Assembly (NCBI GenBank): GCA_030426685.1
Contig: JAUHYC010000001.1
Coordinates: forward strand, 1 to 64,000
Direction: 5' to 3'
DNA: 64,000 nt
Origin: Alphaproteobacteria bacterium
GTDB taxonomy: Bacteria > Pseudomonadota > Alphaproteobacteria > Rhodobacterales > Rhodobacteraceae
The notes below the pieces were generated by a model. It did no database searches. It was not told where the DNA came from and saw only the letters and a program-made list of their open reading frames with translations. Made by a program: the position numbers and the translations under genes. This document shows, in pieces, positions 32,732-41,298 of this stretch (position 1 is the stretch's first letter; every line of letters begins with the position of its first letter).

Positions 32732-34396
32732 ATGTATCGTTACTCTGAGTTCGACACAGCATTTTTGGCACAACGTAACGCGCAATTCCGCGCACAGGTC
32801 GAGCGCCGCATTGACGGATCGCTGACCGAAGATGAGTTCAAGCCCTTGCGCCTGATGAATGGACTGTATCTGCAGTTGCACGCCTATATGCTGCGGGTTG
32901 CCATTCCCTATGGTACGCTGTCCAGCGCGCAGATGCGTCAGCTGGCACTGCTGGCTGAGAAGTGGGACAAGGGCTATGGCCATTTCACCACCCGTCAGAA
33001 CATCCAGTACAACTGGCCGAAGCTGAAAGACGTGCCGGATATGCTGGATGCGCTGGCCGAAGTTGGCATGCACGCCATCCAGACCTCGGGCAACACCATC
33101 CGCAACGTGACCGCCGACCACTTTGCCGGTGCCGCTGCGGACGAAGTCGCCGACCCGCGCCCCTATGCCGAACTGCTGCGCCAGTGGTCGACCGATCACC
33201 CGGAATTCCAGTTCATGCCGCGCAAGTTCAAGATCGCCATCACTGGCTCGGAAAACGACCGCGCCGTGATCAAAGCGCACGATATCGGCCTGCAACTGGT
33301 TGAGCGTGATGGCGTTCTGGGTGCCCGCGTCATCGTTGGCGGCGGTTTGGGCCGCACACCGATGATCGGTAAGGAACTGTCCGAATTCGTCGCCTTTGAC
33401 GATCTGCTGGCCTATCTGGAAGCCACCGTTTCGGTGTGGAACCAGATCGGCCGTCGCGACAACAAGTACAAGGCGCGCATCAAGATCACCGTGCACGAGC
33501 ATGGCATCGACGCGATCCGCGCAAAGGTCAACGAGCGCTTCCTGAAAGTCCGCCCGCAGTTCAAAGGCGCGGATATGAACCTGCTGGAAGAGATCAAGGG
33601 CCACTTCGCGCCACCTGCCTTCCGTGAAGGCTCGGTTGCGTCGTTTGAAAGCGCCTATACCAACGATCCGGTCTTCCGGTCGTGGGTCGACACCAACATC
33701 GCGCCGCACAAGAACGCGGACCACGCGATCGTCACGATCTCGATCAAGAAGCACGGCCAGACGCCGGGTGATGCGACCGCTGAGCAGATGCGTGTAATGG
33801 CCTATCTTGCCGAAGAGTTCGGCTATGACGAACTGCGCATCAGCCATGAGCAGAACGTGATCCTGCCGCATGTCCACAAATCGGACCTGCCCGCGATCCA
33901 TGCGAAGCTGAAAGAGTACGAGCTGGCCACCGCCAACATCGGCCTGATCAGCGATATCATCGCCTGCCCCGGCATGGACTACTGTGCACTGGCGACGGCC
34001 CGTTCGATCCCGGTGGCGCAGGAAATCGCGACCCGGTTTGAAGATCTGAAGCTGGAGCATGATATCGGTCACCTGAAGATCAAGATCTCGGGCTGCATCA
34101 ATGCCTGTGGTCATCACCACGTGGGTCACATCGGTATCCTGGGCCTGGATCGCGCTGGCGTCGAGAACTACCAGATCACGCTGGGTGGCGATGGTACCGA
34201 AACCGCGGCCATTGGTGACCGTACTGGACCGGGCTTTGCCTATGATGAGATCGTCCCCGCAGTCGAGCGCATCGTGGAAACCTATCTGAACCAGCGGCTG
34301 GGCGCCGAAGAAACCTTTCTGGAAACCTATCGTCGGGTTGGCATGGCCCCGTTCAAGGCCGCCCTCTATCCTGAAGCGCGCGCCAATGCCGCTTGA
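32732..34396 (+). CDS. cysI: Assimilatory sulfite (nitrite/sulfite) reductase, ferredoxin/NADPH-type haemoprotein
   Basis: A 554-residue siroheme/[4Fe-4S] enzyme that reduces sulfite to sulfide with six electrons. The cluster ligands are CPGMDYC (Cys412, Cys418) and CINAC (Cys455, Cys459), with the usual C-X5-C and C-X3-C spacing. Two Fer-type repeat halves are seen (TTRQNIQYNWPKL in the first, and the second with HEQNVILPHV). Start ATG 32732 (MYRYSEFDTAFL) is the family-typical N-terminus. cysH overlaps its 3' end by 11 bases; the siroheme synthase gene usually found in such operons is absent here. Confidence 0.93.
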   Translation: MYRYSEFDTAFLAQRNAQFRAQVERRIDGSLTEDEFKPLRLMNGLYLQLHAYMLRVAIPYGTLSSAQMRQLALLAEKWDKGYGHFTTRQNIQYNWPKLKDVPDMLDALAEVGMHAIQTSGNTIRNVTADHFAGAAADEVADPRPYAELLRQWSTDHPEFQFMPRKFKIAITGSENDRAVIKAHDIGLQLVERDGVLGARVIVGGGLGRTPMIGKELSEFVAFDDLLAYLEATVSVWNQIGRRDNKYKARIKITVHEHGIDAIRAKVNERFLKVRPQFKGADMNLLEEIKGHFAPPAFREGSVASFESAYTNDPVFRSWVDTNIAPHKNADHAIVTISIKKHGQTPGDATAEQMRVMAYLAEEFGYDELRISHEQNVILPHVHKSDLPAIHAKLKEYELATANIGLISDIIACPGMDYCALATARSIPVAQEIATRFEDLKLEHDIGHLKIKISGCINACGHHHVGHIGILGLDRAGVENYQITLGGDGTETAAIGDRTGPGFAYDEIVPAVERIVETYLNQRLGAEETFLETYRRVGMAPFKAALYPEARANAA

Positions 34397-35147
34397 CCTG
34401 ATCCAGACTGAGCTGGGCCGGGACCGAAGCGAATTGACCGAACGGGTCAATGCGTTGAATGCCCGGTTCCGCCACCACAGTGCCCATGACGTGATGCATG
34501 GCGCACTGGAGGAAATCGACGAGCTTGCGCTGGTCTCCAGCTTCGGCGCGGAATCAGTCGTGTTGCTGCATATGGCGGCCGTCGTCGACAAGGCGACGCC
34601 GGTGCTGTTCATCGACACGCAGATGCTGTTTGCCGAAACGCTGGAATACCAGTACGAAGTCAGCGAACGACTGGGGCTCACGAACGTGCGTATCATTCGC
34701 GCTGATGAAGTAGACGTGCAGCGTGAAGACCCTTACGGGTCACTGCGCCTGCGCGACATGGACGCGTGCTGCAACCTGCGCAAGACATTCCCGCTGCAAA
34801 GGGCTCTGGCCGGATATGACGGTTGGATCACCGGGCGCAAACGGTTTCAGGCGGGCTCCCGCGCAGCGCTGGAGTTTTTTGAGGTCGAGGACGGCACGGG
34901 CCGGATCAAGGTCAATCCGCTGGCCCATTGGGCGCCCGAGGATGTGCGTACGTATATGGACGAGAACAACCTGCCCCGGCACCCGCTGGTGGCCAAAGGT
35001 TATCCCTCGATCGGCTGTGCACCCTGTACCTCGCCGGTCAAAGAGGGCGAAGACCCTCGCGCCGGACGCTGGCGCGATCAGAACAAGGAAGAATGTGGCA
35101 TCCATTTCGTCGATGGCAAGATGGTGCGCACCGGAGAGAAATCATGA
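34386..35147 (+). CDS. cysH: Adenylyl-sulfate (APS) reductase
   Basis: A 253-residue thioredoxin-dependent reductase that makes sulfite from activated sulfate. The four cysteines Cys128/Cys129 in DACCNLRK and Cys211/Cys214 in GCAPC mark the [4Fe-4S] APS type rather than the PAPS type. The nucleotide-binding PP-motif is SSFGAESVVLLHM near residue 50, and the end carries ECGIHF, the catalytic-Cys region of the family. It starts inside the cysI 3' end by 11 bases and overlaps the DUF934 gene by 4. Confidence 0.93.
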   Translation: MPLDLIQTELGRDRSELTERVNALNARFRHHSAHDVMHGALEEIDELALVSSFGAESVVLLHMAAVVDKATPVLFIDTQMLFAETLEYQYEVSERLGLTNVRIIRADEVDVQREDPYGSLRLRDMDACCNLRKTFPLQRALAGYDGWITGRKRFQAGSRAALEFFEVEDGTGRIKVNPLAHWAPEDVRTYMDENNLPRHPLVAKGYPSIGCAPCTSPVKEGEDPRAGRWRDQNKEECGIHFVDGKMVRTGEKS

Positions 35148-35551
35148 ACGTAATCGTAACAGATGAGGGTTTTGCGCCCGATGACTGGACCGACGGCTTT
35201 GTCACTCTGGACGATGCCGCCAATGATGTGGTTGCACTGGATGTCAGTTCGGATACGGACCCCGATGAGCTGTATGAGCGTCTGGGCAGAGCCGAGCTGG
35301 TACGCGTGGATTTCCCGTCTTTTGCGGACGGTCGCGGGTTTACCATCGCCCGCACGTTACGCCTGAAGGGTTATACCGGACGCCTGCGCGCCAAAGGTCA
35401 TGTTCTGGCCGACCAATACGCCATGGCCCGCCGCAGCGGTTTTGACGAGGTCGAGATTGACCACGCGCTTGCCAACCGCCAGCCTGAGGATCAGTGGCTG
35501 GCGCGCGCCGACTGGAAAGCAAACAACTATCAGACCCGCCTGCGTGGTTAA
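35144..35551 (+). CDS. DUF934 protein (sulfur assimilation partner)
   Basis: A 135-residue protein of the DUF934 family, which follows sulfite reductase and APS reductase genes in many proteobacteria; its biochemical role is not established. The conserved core FPSFADGRGFTIARTLR is complete at about residues 55-75, followed by RLRAKGHVLADQYAMARRSGFDEVEID. ATG 35144 overlaps the cysH stop (ATGA), showing translational coupling. Confidence 0.88.
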   Translation: MNVIVTDEGFAPDDWTDGFVTLDDAANDVVALDVSSDTDPDELYERLGRAELVRVDFPSFADGRGFTIARTLRLKGYTGRLRAKGHVLADQYAMARRSGFDEVEIDHALANRQPEDQWLARADWKANNYQTRLRG

Positions 35552-35656
35552 ACCGCTGCGTGCCAGCTTGTGAAACACAGGGGGCAATCTGTCCCCTTTT
35601 CCTGACTTGGATCAAAGCTTAAACGGAGATGTCGGTTTACCTCACCGGCAGTGATA

Positions 35657-36493
35657 ATGATGACAGAGATGACGCCCGTGACCGAAGCAACCGCCGTTAA
35701 GGCCCCCGTCCTGCCCGACGCCCAGACCGTGACCGAGGTCAAACACTGGACCGACCGCCTGTTCTCTTTCAAGGTGTCGCGCCCGGCCTCGCTGCGGTTC
35801 CGTTCGGGCGAGTTCGTGATGATCGGCCTGTTGGGCGACAACGGCAAACCGTTGCTGCGTGCCTATTCGATTGCGTCGCCTTCCTGGGACGAAGAATTGG
35901 AGTTCTACTCGATCAAAGTGCAGGACGGCCCCCTAACTTCGAAACTTCAGCACATACAGCCCGGAAATCAGATCATTCTACGGCCCAAGCCCGTTGGAAC
36001 GCTGGTCCATGACGCGCTGCTGCCCGGCAAGCGCATCTGGTTCTTTGCCACCGGCACCGGTTTTGCGCCCTTTGCTTCGCTGCTGCGTGAACCGCAGACC
36101 TACGAGGATTACGACGAGGTCATCATTACCCATACCTGCCGCGACGTTGCAGAACTCGATTATGGTCGCGAATTGATCGAGAGCATCCGTCAGGACGAAA
36201 TGCTGGCGGAACTGATGGGCGAAGGGTTTGCTGACAAGATTCGCTATTACCCGACCACGACCCGCGAACAGAGCCCCAAGATGGGCCGCATCACCACGTT
36301 GCTGCAGGACGGCACCGTATTTGCCGACCTGGGCATCGAAGGCGGCATCAAGCCGGAAACCGACCGCGCCATGGTCTGCGGCAGCCTTGCCTTCAACCAT
36401 GACATCAAAGCGATCCTGGAAGAGTTTGGCCTGCGCGAGGGCGCCAATTCCGACCCCAAGGAATTCGTGATCGAAAAGGCCTTTGTGGGCTGA
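35657..36493 (+). CDS. fpr: Ferredoxin-NADP(+) reductase
   Basis: A 278-residue flavoenzyme moving electrons between NADPH and ferredoxin/flavodoxin. FAD-binding RAYSIASPS is at about residues 70-78, and the NADP-binding GTGFAPFASLLR and CGSLAFNHDIK motifs follow; it ends in EFVIEKAFVG, typical of bacterial subclass I reductases. It may supply sulfite reductase through ferredoxin, but is separated from the DUF934 gene by about 105 bases. ATG 35657 and 35660 are both possible starts. A P450 4 kb upstream could use it too. Confidence 0.9.
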   Translation: MMTEMTPVTEATAVKAPVLPDAQTVTEVKHWTDRLFSFKVSRPASLRFRSGEFVMIGLLGDNGKPLLRAYSIASPSWDEELEFYSIKVQDGPLTSKLQHIQPGNQIILRPKPVGTLVHDALLPGKRIWFFATGTGFAPFASLLREPQTYEDYDEVIITHTCRDVAELDYGRELIESIRQDEMLAELMGEGFADKIRYYPTTTREQSPKMGRITTLLQDGTVFADLGIEGGIKPETDRAMVCGSLAFNHDIKAILEEFGLREGANSDPKEFVIEKAFVG

Positions 36494-36643
36494 ACGAATA
36501 TCGCGGTCGGGCATTTTGATGTCCGACCAGCCTAAATACCCCCGGATACCCGGAATTTTCCTGCTGGCTGGCACTTATGCCGCTTGAAACGATCTGCGGC
36601 CCGGTCTAAATTCCGGGCTCGAAATTCTGCAATCATCAAAGGA

Positions 36644-36655
36644 ATGAACCCATAG
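36644..36655 (+). CDS. Micro-ORF (Met-Asn-Pro) overlapping the infC start
   Basis: ATG 36644 directly follows AAAGGA (36638-36643) and is followed by three codons and a stop at 36653-36655, overlapping the ATA start of infC by two bases. It may couple or compete with infC initiation. It may also be chance. Confidence 0.3.
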   Translation: MNP

Positions 36656-37200
36656 CCCGCAGACCTCACAACGCGCCGCCACAGCGAGATACCGGCCCGC
36701 GCGTCAATGACAAGATCCGTGCCCCCGAAATTCGCCTGATCGGCGCTGAAGGTGAAAATGTCGGGGTGGTTCATCCCGCCAAAGCTATGCAGATGGCCGC
36801 CGATGCCGGTCTAGATCTGGTTGAGATTTCGCCCAATGCGAACCCGCCGGTCTGCAAAATCATGGACTTTGGCAAGTTCAAGTACGAACAGCAGAAACGC
36901 GAAAGCGAAGCCCGCAAGAAGCAAAAGATCATCGAGGTGAAAGAGGTCAAATTCCGACCCAACACCGATACGCACGACTATGATGTCAAGATGCGCAACG
37001 TGTTCAAGTTTCTTGAGAACGGCGACAAGGTCAAAATCACCCTGCGTTTCCGTGGCCGCGAAATGGCACACCAAAATCTAGGGCGCGAGTTGCTCGAGCG
37101 TGTGGCCGAGGACGTCAAGGATTTGGGCAAGATCGAGAATATGCCTAAGATGGAAGGCCGTCAGATGATCATGATGATTGGCCCGCTTCCGCAGAAGTAA
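36652..37200 (+). CDS. infC: Translation initiation factor IF-3 with ATA start codon
   Basis: A 182-residue IF-3 with N-domain ([19 protein letters not shown]...EIRLIG) and C-domain ([33 protein letters not shown]). The family-conserved N-terminus lies upstream of any ATG, GTG or TTG in this frame. The only candidate is ATA at 36652-36654, placed 8 bases after AAAGGA; the frame is open back to 36610 with no ordinary start codon. E. coli infC uses the rare AUU for autoregulation by IF-3, and an AUA start would work the same way. ATG 36644 opens a three-codon ORF (M-N-P-stop) that overlaps this start. Confidence 0.9.
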   Translation: MARRPHNAPPQRDTGPRVNDKIRAPEIRLIGAEGENVGVVHPAKAMQMAADAGLDLVEISPNANPPVCKIMDFGKFKYEQQKRESEARKKQKIIEVKEVKFRPNTDTHDYDVKMRNVFKFLENGDKVKITLRFRGREMAHQNLGRELLERVAEDVKDLGKIENMPKMEGRQMIMMIGPLPQK

Positions 37201-37224
37201 GCCTCTGTTAAAAAATCATTTATT

Positions 37225-37258
37225 AAGGCTCCGCCAATTTGGCCGGAGCCTTTTTCAT
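37225..37258 (+). terminator. Intrinsic terminator of infC
   Basis: Nine-base-pair stem AAGGCTCCG (37225-37233) with CGGAGCCTT (37244-37252), 10-base loop, followed by TTTCATTTT. Confidence 0.85.
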
Positions 37259-37287
37259 TTTCAATCATATGGTTATTTACGATGGGG

Positions 37288-38604
37288 TCAAAGAACCCTT
37301 TCAAGCGCGCGCCCCAGCTTGGTGATCAGTTCATCAATCTGAGCATCCTCAATAATAAAGGGGGGCGCCAGAAGAATGTGATCTCCGTGTTTTCCGTCCC
37401 GCGTCCCAGACATCGGATAGCAAATCAGACCCTCGGCAAAGGCCGCCTTCTTAATCTTGCCTGCAATCCCCTGCGACGGGTCAAAGGGGCGCTTGCTCTC
37501 CCGATCTGCCACCAGTTCAATCCCGCGGAACAGACCACGCCCCCGGATGTCACCGACATTGGGATGTTGGCCAAAGGCCGTGTTCAGGGCGGACTGCAAT
37601 TTCTCACCCATCACGGCCACCCGCTTTGGAAGATCCTTCTCGGTCAGTTCCGTTACAACCGCAAGAGCTGCTGCTGTTGCGACGGGATGGCCGATATAGG
37701 TGTGTCCATGCTGAAAAAACCCCGAGCCATCCCGGATCGCCTCATAAATCCGGCGTGAGCACAAAGTCGCACCAATTGGCTGGTATCCAGCCCCCAATCC
37801 TTTGGCAATGCACAGGATATCCGGGGCAATGTTGTCATGGTCACAAGCAAATAATTGCCCCGTGCGCCCCATGCCGCACATCACCTCATCAAGAATAAGC
37901 AGAACGCCGTATTGGTCACAGATTTCGCGAATGCGCCTGAAATAGCCATCAACTGCGGGAACCGCACCTAGCGTTGCCCCCACAACGGGCTCTGCCATGA
38001 AGGCCATAACGGATTCTGGGCCAAGACGCTGGATTTCGACCTCCAGTTCGTTTGCGACGCGTTGACCGTATTCGAAGCTACTCTCGCTTTCCGGCCTTTC
38101 AGCATACTCGTAACATGGGGCGATATGCGTCATATCTATCAACATTGGGGCGAATTGCGCCCGTCGCCATGCGTTCCCCCCAGCAGACAATGCCCCCAAT
38201 GTGTTGCCATGATAGCTCTGGCGCCGCGCGATGACATGGCGGCGTTCGGGCTCACCGATCTCCAGAAAGTACTGCCGCGCCAATTTGATCGCGGCCTCAG
38301 TCGCCTCTGACCCGCCCGAAACAAAATACACGCGGTCCAGATCGCCGGGAGCGTGTTTGATCAACAAATCCGCCAGTGACTCGGCGGGTTCCGAGGTCAT
38401 GAACCCGGTATGAGCAAAGGCAATCTTGCCGACCTGTTCCTGCACTGCCCGAGTAACTGCCGCGTTGGAATGACCAAGACAGGATACTGCCGCATCCCCG
38501 CAATCGAGATAGCGCCGCCCTTCTGAATCAACCAGGTAGCACCCCTCGCCACCAATCGCGACCGGTAAGTCAGACTTCGTGTGACGTGGAAAGATATGGC
38601 TCAT
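37288..38604 (-). CDS. Class III (aspartate aminotransferase family) PLP aminotransferase
   Basis: A 438-residue fold-type I aminotransferase of the omega-amino acid type. PLP contacts: YHGNTLGA, FMAEPVVGA, Asp239 in LILDEVMCG, and Schiff-base Lys268 in CIAKGLGAGYQP. Such enzymes act on beta- or omega-amino acids with 2-oxo acids or amines, giving keto or aldehyde products. It lies 4 bases overlapping the BKACE gene, so both belong to one operon; if the amino donor is a beta-amino acid, its beta-keto product would feed the BKACE enzyme. Confidence 0.88.
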   Translation of the reverse strand: MSHIFPRHTKSDLPVAIGGEGCYLVDSEGRRYLDCGDAAVSCLGHSNAAVTRAVQEQVGKIAFAHTGFMTSEPAESLADLLIKHAPGDLDRVYFVSGGSEATEAAIKLARQYFLEIGEPERRHVIARRQSYHGNTLGALSAGGNAWRRAQFAPMLIDMTHIAPCYEYAERPESESSFEYGQRVANELEVEIQRLGPESVMAFMAEPVVGATLGAVPAVDGYFRRIREICDQYGVLLILDEVMCGMGRTGQLFACDHDNIAPDILCIAKGLGAGYQPIGATLCSRRIYEAIRDGSGFFQHGHTYIGHPVATAAALAVVTELTEKDLPKRVAVMGEKLQSALNTAFGQHPNVGDIRGRGLFRGIELVADRESKRPFDPSQGIAGKIKKAAFAEGLICYPMSGTRDGKHGDHILLAPPFIIEDAQIDELITKLGRALERVL

Positions 38605-39383
38605 TTCACAGTCCTCTTGAGAAGATTGATTAGCGCCGCAACCGAGGCGGCATTGTCAACCCAAACTTCACCTTCCGGAGTGGTCAGGCTGTTTTCAAAG
38701 CCCACGCGCACATCACCACCCAACTGGGCGGCACGCTGAAGGCACAAATGCTCTTGCCTGCCAAACGCGCAGACCATCCACGGATCCGGGCCGTTCGGAA
38801 ATGCATCCAGATCACGGGGAGTCGATTCCTGTGAAGTCGCATAGCGGCCAAGCACCAGTAGACGATCAACCTGATCGCTTTTTACGACCCCACCGTCCTG
38901 CCACCGCGCCAATAGCTCGGCGTCTGCAGCATCATACAGAATGTGTTGAACCCGCGTTCCCTGATCGGCGCATAGGGCATAGACCCTAGGTGCAAGCTCG
39001 GGCGCCCGCGCGATCTCACGCACGGAAATCGAGGCCCACTCCGGATGAACCTGTCGCAGGCATTCATACTGCGCCTGGACATCGAAAACACCGGCGGATT
39101 CGGTTGTTATCTGAATGCCCATCTGCGGAACCGCCTGTCGGAGCTCCGCAATCGTCTCGCGATACAGGCCCGCGTCCAGCGAATGTCGACCTACCCGGTC
39201 TCGCACATGAAGGTGAATACCATCAGCACCGGCTGCATGGCATGACCGCGCGGTCTCAACAATTTCATCCGTGGCTACAGGCAATGCCGCGTGGTCCTGG
39301 TGCCCCCGCCGTGCTCCGTTCGGGGCGATCAGAATATATGGCAGCTTTGTATCGCCATCGCCTTCGGAATTTCTGTCAGCCAT
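38601..39383 (-). CDS. BKACE (DUF849) 3-keto-acid cleavage enzyme
   Basis: A 260-residue beta-keto acid cleavage enzyme that condenses a 3-keto acid with acetyl-CoA, releasing acetoacetate and a new acyl-CoA. The metal-binding HLHVRDRVGRHSLD and the SISVRE and GGDVRVGFENSL segments are conserved in the family; the first His pair binds zinc. Substrates vary widely (3-keto-5-aminohexanoate, dehydrocarnitine and others) and cannot be assigned here. I prefer ATG 39383 (MADRNSEGDGD); ATG 39395 is possible. It is divergent from an RpiR regulator. Confidence 0.85.
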   Translation of the reverse strand: MADRNSEGDGDTKLPYILIAPNGARRGHQDHAALPVATDEIVETARSCHAAGADGIHLHVRDRVGRHSLDAGLYRETIAELRQAVPQMGIQITTESAGVFDVQAQYECLRQVHPEWASISVREIARAPELAPRVYALCADQGTRVQHILYDAADAELLARWQDGGVVKSDQVDRLLVLGRYATSQESTPRDLDAFPNGPDPWMVCAFGRQEHLCLQRAAQLGGDVRVGFENSLTTPEGEVWVDNAASVAALINLLKRTVK

Positions 39384-39471
39384 TGCCCCACCCATTCTAT
39401 CCGAGACCGATCTATACCCAGAGCTTCCGTTTTCAATTTGATTCTATCATAAAATTTGTTTTTATTCCCAG

Positions 39472-40371
39472 ATGCAGACCACGCCCACCCATCTAACTGA
39501 TCGTCTTCGCAAGGATATCGACACGCTGCCGCCGCAAATGCAGGCCGCGGCCAAATACGTGATCGATCATCCCGGTGATTTCGGACTGGACCCGATCCGC
39601 GTTACCGCCGGAAAGATCGGTGTCAGTTCAAACGTTCTGGTACGGCTTGCCCAACGCCTGGGCTTTGACAGCTTTGATGCCTTCCGCAAGCCTTTCCGCC
39701 AAACACTTGCCACCGACCGTGAAAATCGGCTGGGGCAGGACTGGCTCAACCATATGCGCGCCGGAGATCCATTCAGCATGGCCCAGGCCGGTTTTGTGCA
39801 GAATGAACTTAATGTTGTTTCACGCTCCCTGCGCCTGATGAAACCCGCGCAGGTGGAACGCACGATTGAGTATATGGTCTCGGCCAACCGTTGCTTCATC
39901 ACCGCGACGCGTGCCAGCTATGCGCTTGCGTATTACTTCCACTATGCCGGACGGATGGCGCATCCGGGATTTCAACTGATCCCCCGGCACATGGGCACGG
40001 CCATCGACGATCTGTTGGATGCCGACCAGAACGATTGTCTGTTCGCACTGACCGTACATCCCTATTCCTCAGATACGATCCAATCCATCCGCTTCGCCCG
40101 AGAACGTGGTACCCGAATCATATTGCTGTCCGACAGTGACGTTATTGCACCCGGCCTCGACCCTGATGTGGTGCTGCCAGTCAGCACCCGTACGCAACAT
40201 CACCTTTCCAGCTTTTCGGGAGCGATGGCAGTTCTCGAATGCCTGTTAGGCCATCTCTTTGCCGCAGGTGGCCGTGCCGCCCGTGATCGGGTGGACCGAT
40301 ATCAAAAAGCCAGGGAAGACACCGGCGCTTATTGGCAGCCTGCGAAACCGCCCAGAATTAGAAACAAATAA
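39472..40371 (+). CDS. MurR/RpiR-family transcriptional regulator
   Basis: A 299-residue regulator with an N-terminal RpiR-type HTH (IRVTAGKIGVSSNVLVRLAQRLGF, about 43-66) and a C-terminal SIS sugar-phosphate-type domain (CFITATRASYALAYYFHYAGR; LFALTVHPYSSDTIQSIRFARERGTRII). It is divergently transcribed from the BKACE-aminotransferase operon, with starts 88 bases apart, so it probably controls that operon. SIS domains bind phosphosugars in most members but some RpiR proteins sense other ligands. Confidence 0.9.
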   Translation: MQTTPTHLTDRLRKDIDTLPPQMQAAAKYVIDHPGDFGLDPIRVTAGKIGVSSNVLVRLAQRLGFDSFDAFRKPFRQTLATDRENRLGQDWLNHMRAGDPFSMAQAGFVQNELNVVSRSLRLMKPAQVERTIEYMVSANRCFITATRASYALAYYFHYAGRMAHPGFQLIPRHMGTAIDDLLDADQNDCLFALTVHPYSSDTIQSIRFARERGTRIILLSDSDVIAPGLDPDVVLPVSTRTQHHLSSFSGAMAVLECLLGHLFAAGGRAARDRVDRYQKAREDTGAYWQPAKPPRIRNK

Positions 40372-40400
40372 AAGCCCCACTTGGGGGCTTTTCAGTTTTG
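40370..40400 (+). terminator. Intrinsic terminator of the RpiR gene
   Basis: Nine-base-pair stem AAAAGCCCC (40370-40378) with GGGGCTTTT (40384-40392), starting at the stop codon, followed by CAGTTTTG. The gene and coxM converge here. Confidence 0.8.
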
Positions 40401-40412
40401 CAACTGCTGCAC

Positions 40413-41204
40413 CTACATACAGGCTTCAACGGCCCGCTTAGTCATGACGCTGACCAGATGCGCACGATAATCCTTGCTACCGTGCAAATCGCCGATCATG
40501 TTCATCGGATTGATCTTCAGACCCATCAGCGCATCTGGGCGGAACTCCTTGTCTAGTGCCGCTTCCGCCTCTGACCAACGAAACACCCCATCCTCGCTGG
40601 CGCCGGTGATGGCCACACGGACCCCGCTCGCAAATCGCGCCACATAGGCCCCGACCAACGCAAAACGCGAGGCGGGCTGCAGGAACTTCTGATAGCTCGC
40701 GGCCTGTGGAACCGGAAAGCGCACGGAGGTGATGATTTCACCCTCATCCAATGCCGTTCCGAACATGCCCTCAAAGAAATCATCCGCCGCGATCTGACGC
40801 GCGTTGGTCACGATCGTAGCGCCCGATCCCAGCACTGCCGCGGGATAGCAGGCCGCAGGATCATTATTGGCGATTGAGCCGCCAATGGTGCCTCGATTGC
40901 GCACCGCCGGATCACCGATCTGACCAGCCAGCGCCGCGAGGGCTGGATAGGAACCTGCTGCCTCTCGCGCTACTGTGGCATGAGTCGTTGCCCCGCCAAT
41001 CGCAACCGAGCCATCATCCTCGACACAGACCCCCTTCATCTCAGCAATCCCACTCACTGAGACAAGCTTTGTGGGTGCCGCCAGCCGTTGCTTCAGCGTG
41101 GGGATCAGCGTCTGACCACCACCCAACGCCTGCGCATCCTCACCCCCCAACGCAGCGACCGCATCGGCAATGGTCGAGGGTTTCTCAAACTCGAAACTGT
41201 ACAT
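40413..41204 (-). CDS. coxM: CoxM-type FAD-binding subunit of molybdenum hydroxylase
   Basis: A 263-residue FAD subunit of the xanthine dehydrogenase/CO dehydrogenase family. The FAD motifs AQALGGGQTLIPTLK (about 31-45) and the TIGGSIANNDPAACYP segment (about 105) are typical. It accepts electrons from the 2Fe-2S subunit and reduces a quinone or oxygen. I start at ATG 41204 (MYSFEFEKP) with AAGGAAG upstream, since the frame runs further into the REP-like repeat. It lies after coxL in the coxSLM order, 94 bases downstream of it. Confidence 0.9.
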   Translation of the reverse strand: MYSFEFEKPSTIADAVAALGGEDAQALGGGQTLIPTLKQRLAAPTKLVSVSGIAEMKGVCVEDDGSVAIGGATTHATVAREAAGSYPALAALAGQIGDPAVRNRGTIGGSIANNDPAACYPAAVLGSGATIVTNARQIAADDFFEGMFGTALDEGEIITSVRFPVPQAASYQKFLQPASRFALVGAYVARFASGVRVAITGASEDGVFRWSEAEAALDKEFRPDALMGLKINPMNMIGDLHGSKDYRAHLVSVMTKRAVEACM

Positions 41205-41237
41205 TTCGTCTTCCTTTCCGAAAGGCGCGGATCCGCC

Positions 41238-41284
41238 CTTCATCTGGCTATAAATATCTCGGGGGTCCGGGGGCTGGCCCCCGG
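41238..41284 (+). repeat. REP-like palindromic element, copy B
   Basis: CTTCATCTGGCTATAAATATCTC-type core (41238-41260) followed by GGGGG and a CCGGGGG/CCCCCGG stem-loop (41267-41284). It is read in the same orientation as copy A and differs from it by one base in the AT-rich link. It lies in the coxL-coxM spacer. Confidence 0.65.
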
Positions 41285-41298
41285 TCCGCCCTCTCAAC

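Noticed and set aside
32726-34696. A 656-codon open frame antisense to cysI
   Set aside because: It mirrors the GC-rich codon bias of cysI; its predicted protein has no recognisable domain and the sense strand has all siroheme motifs.
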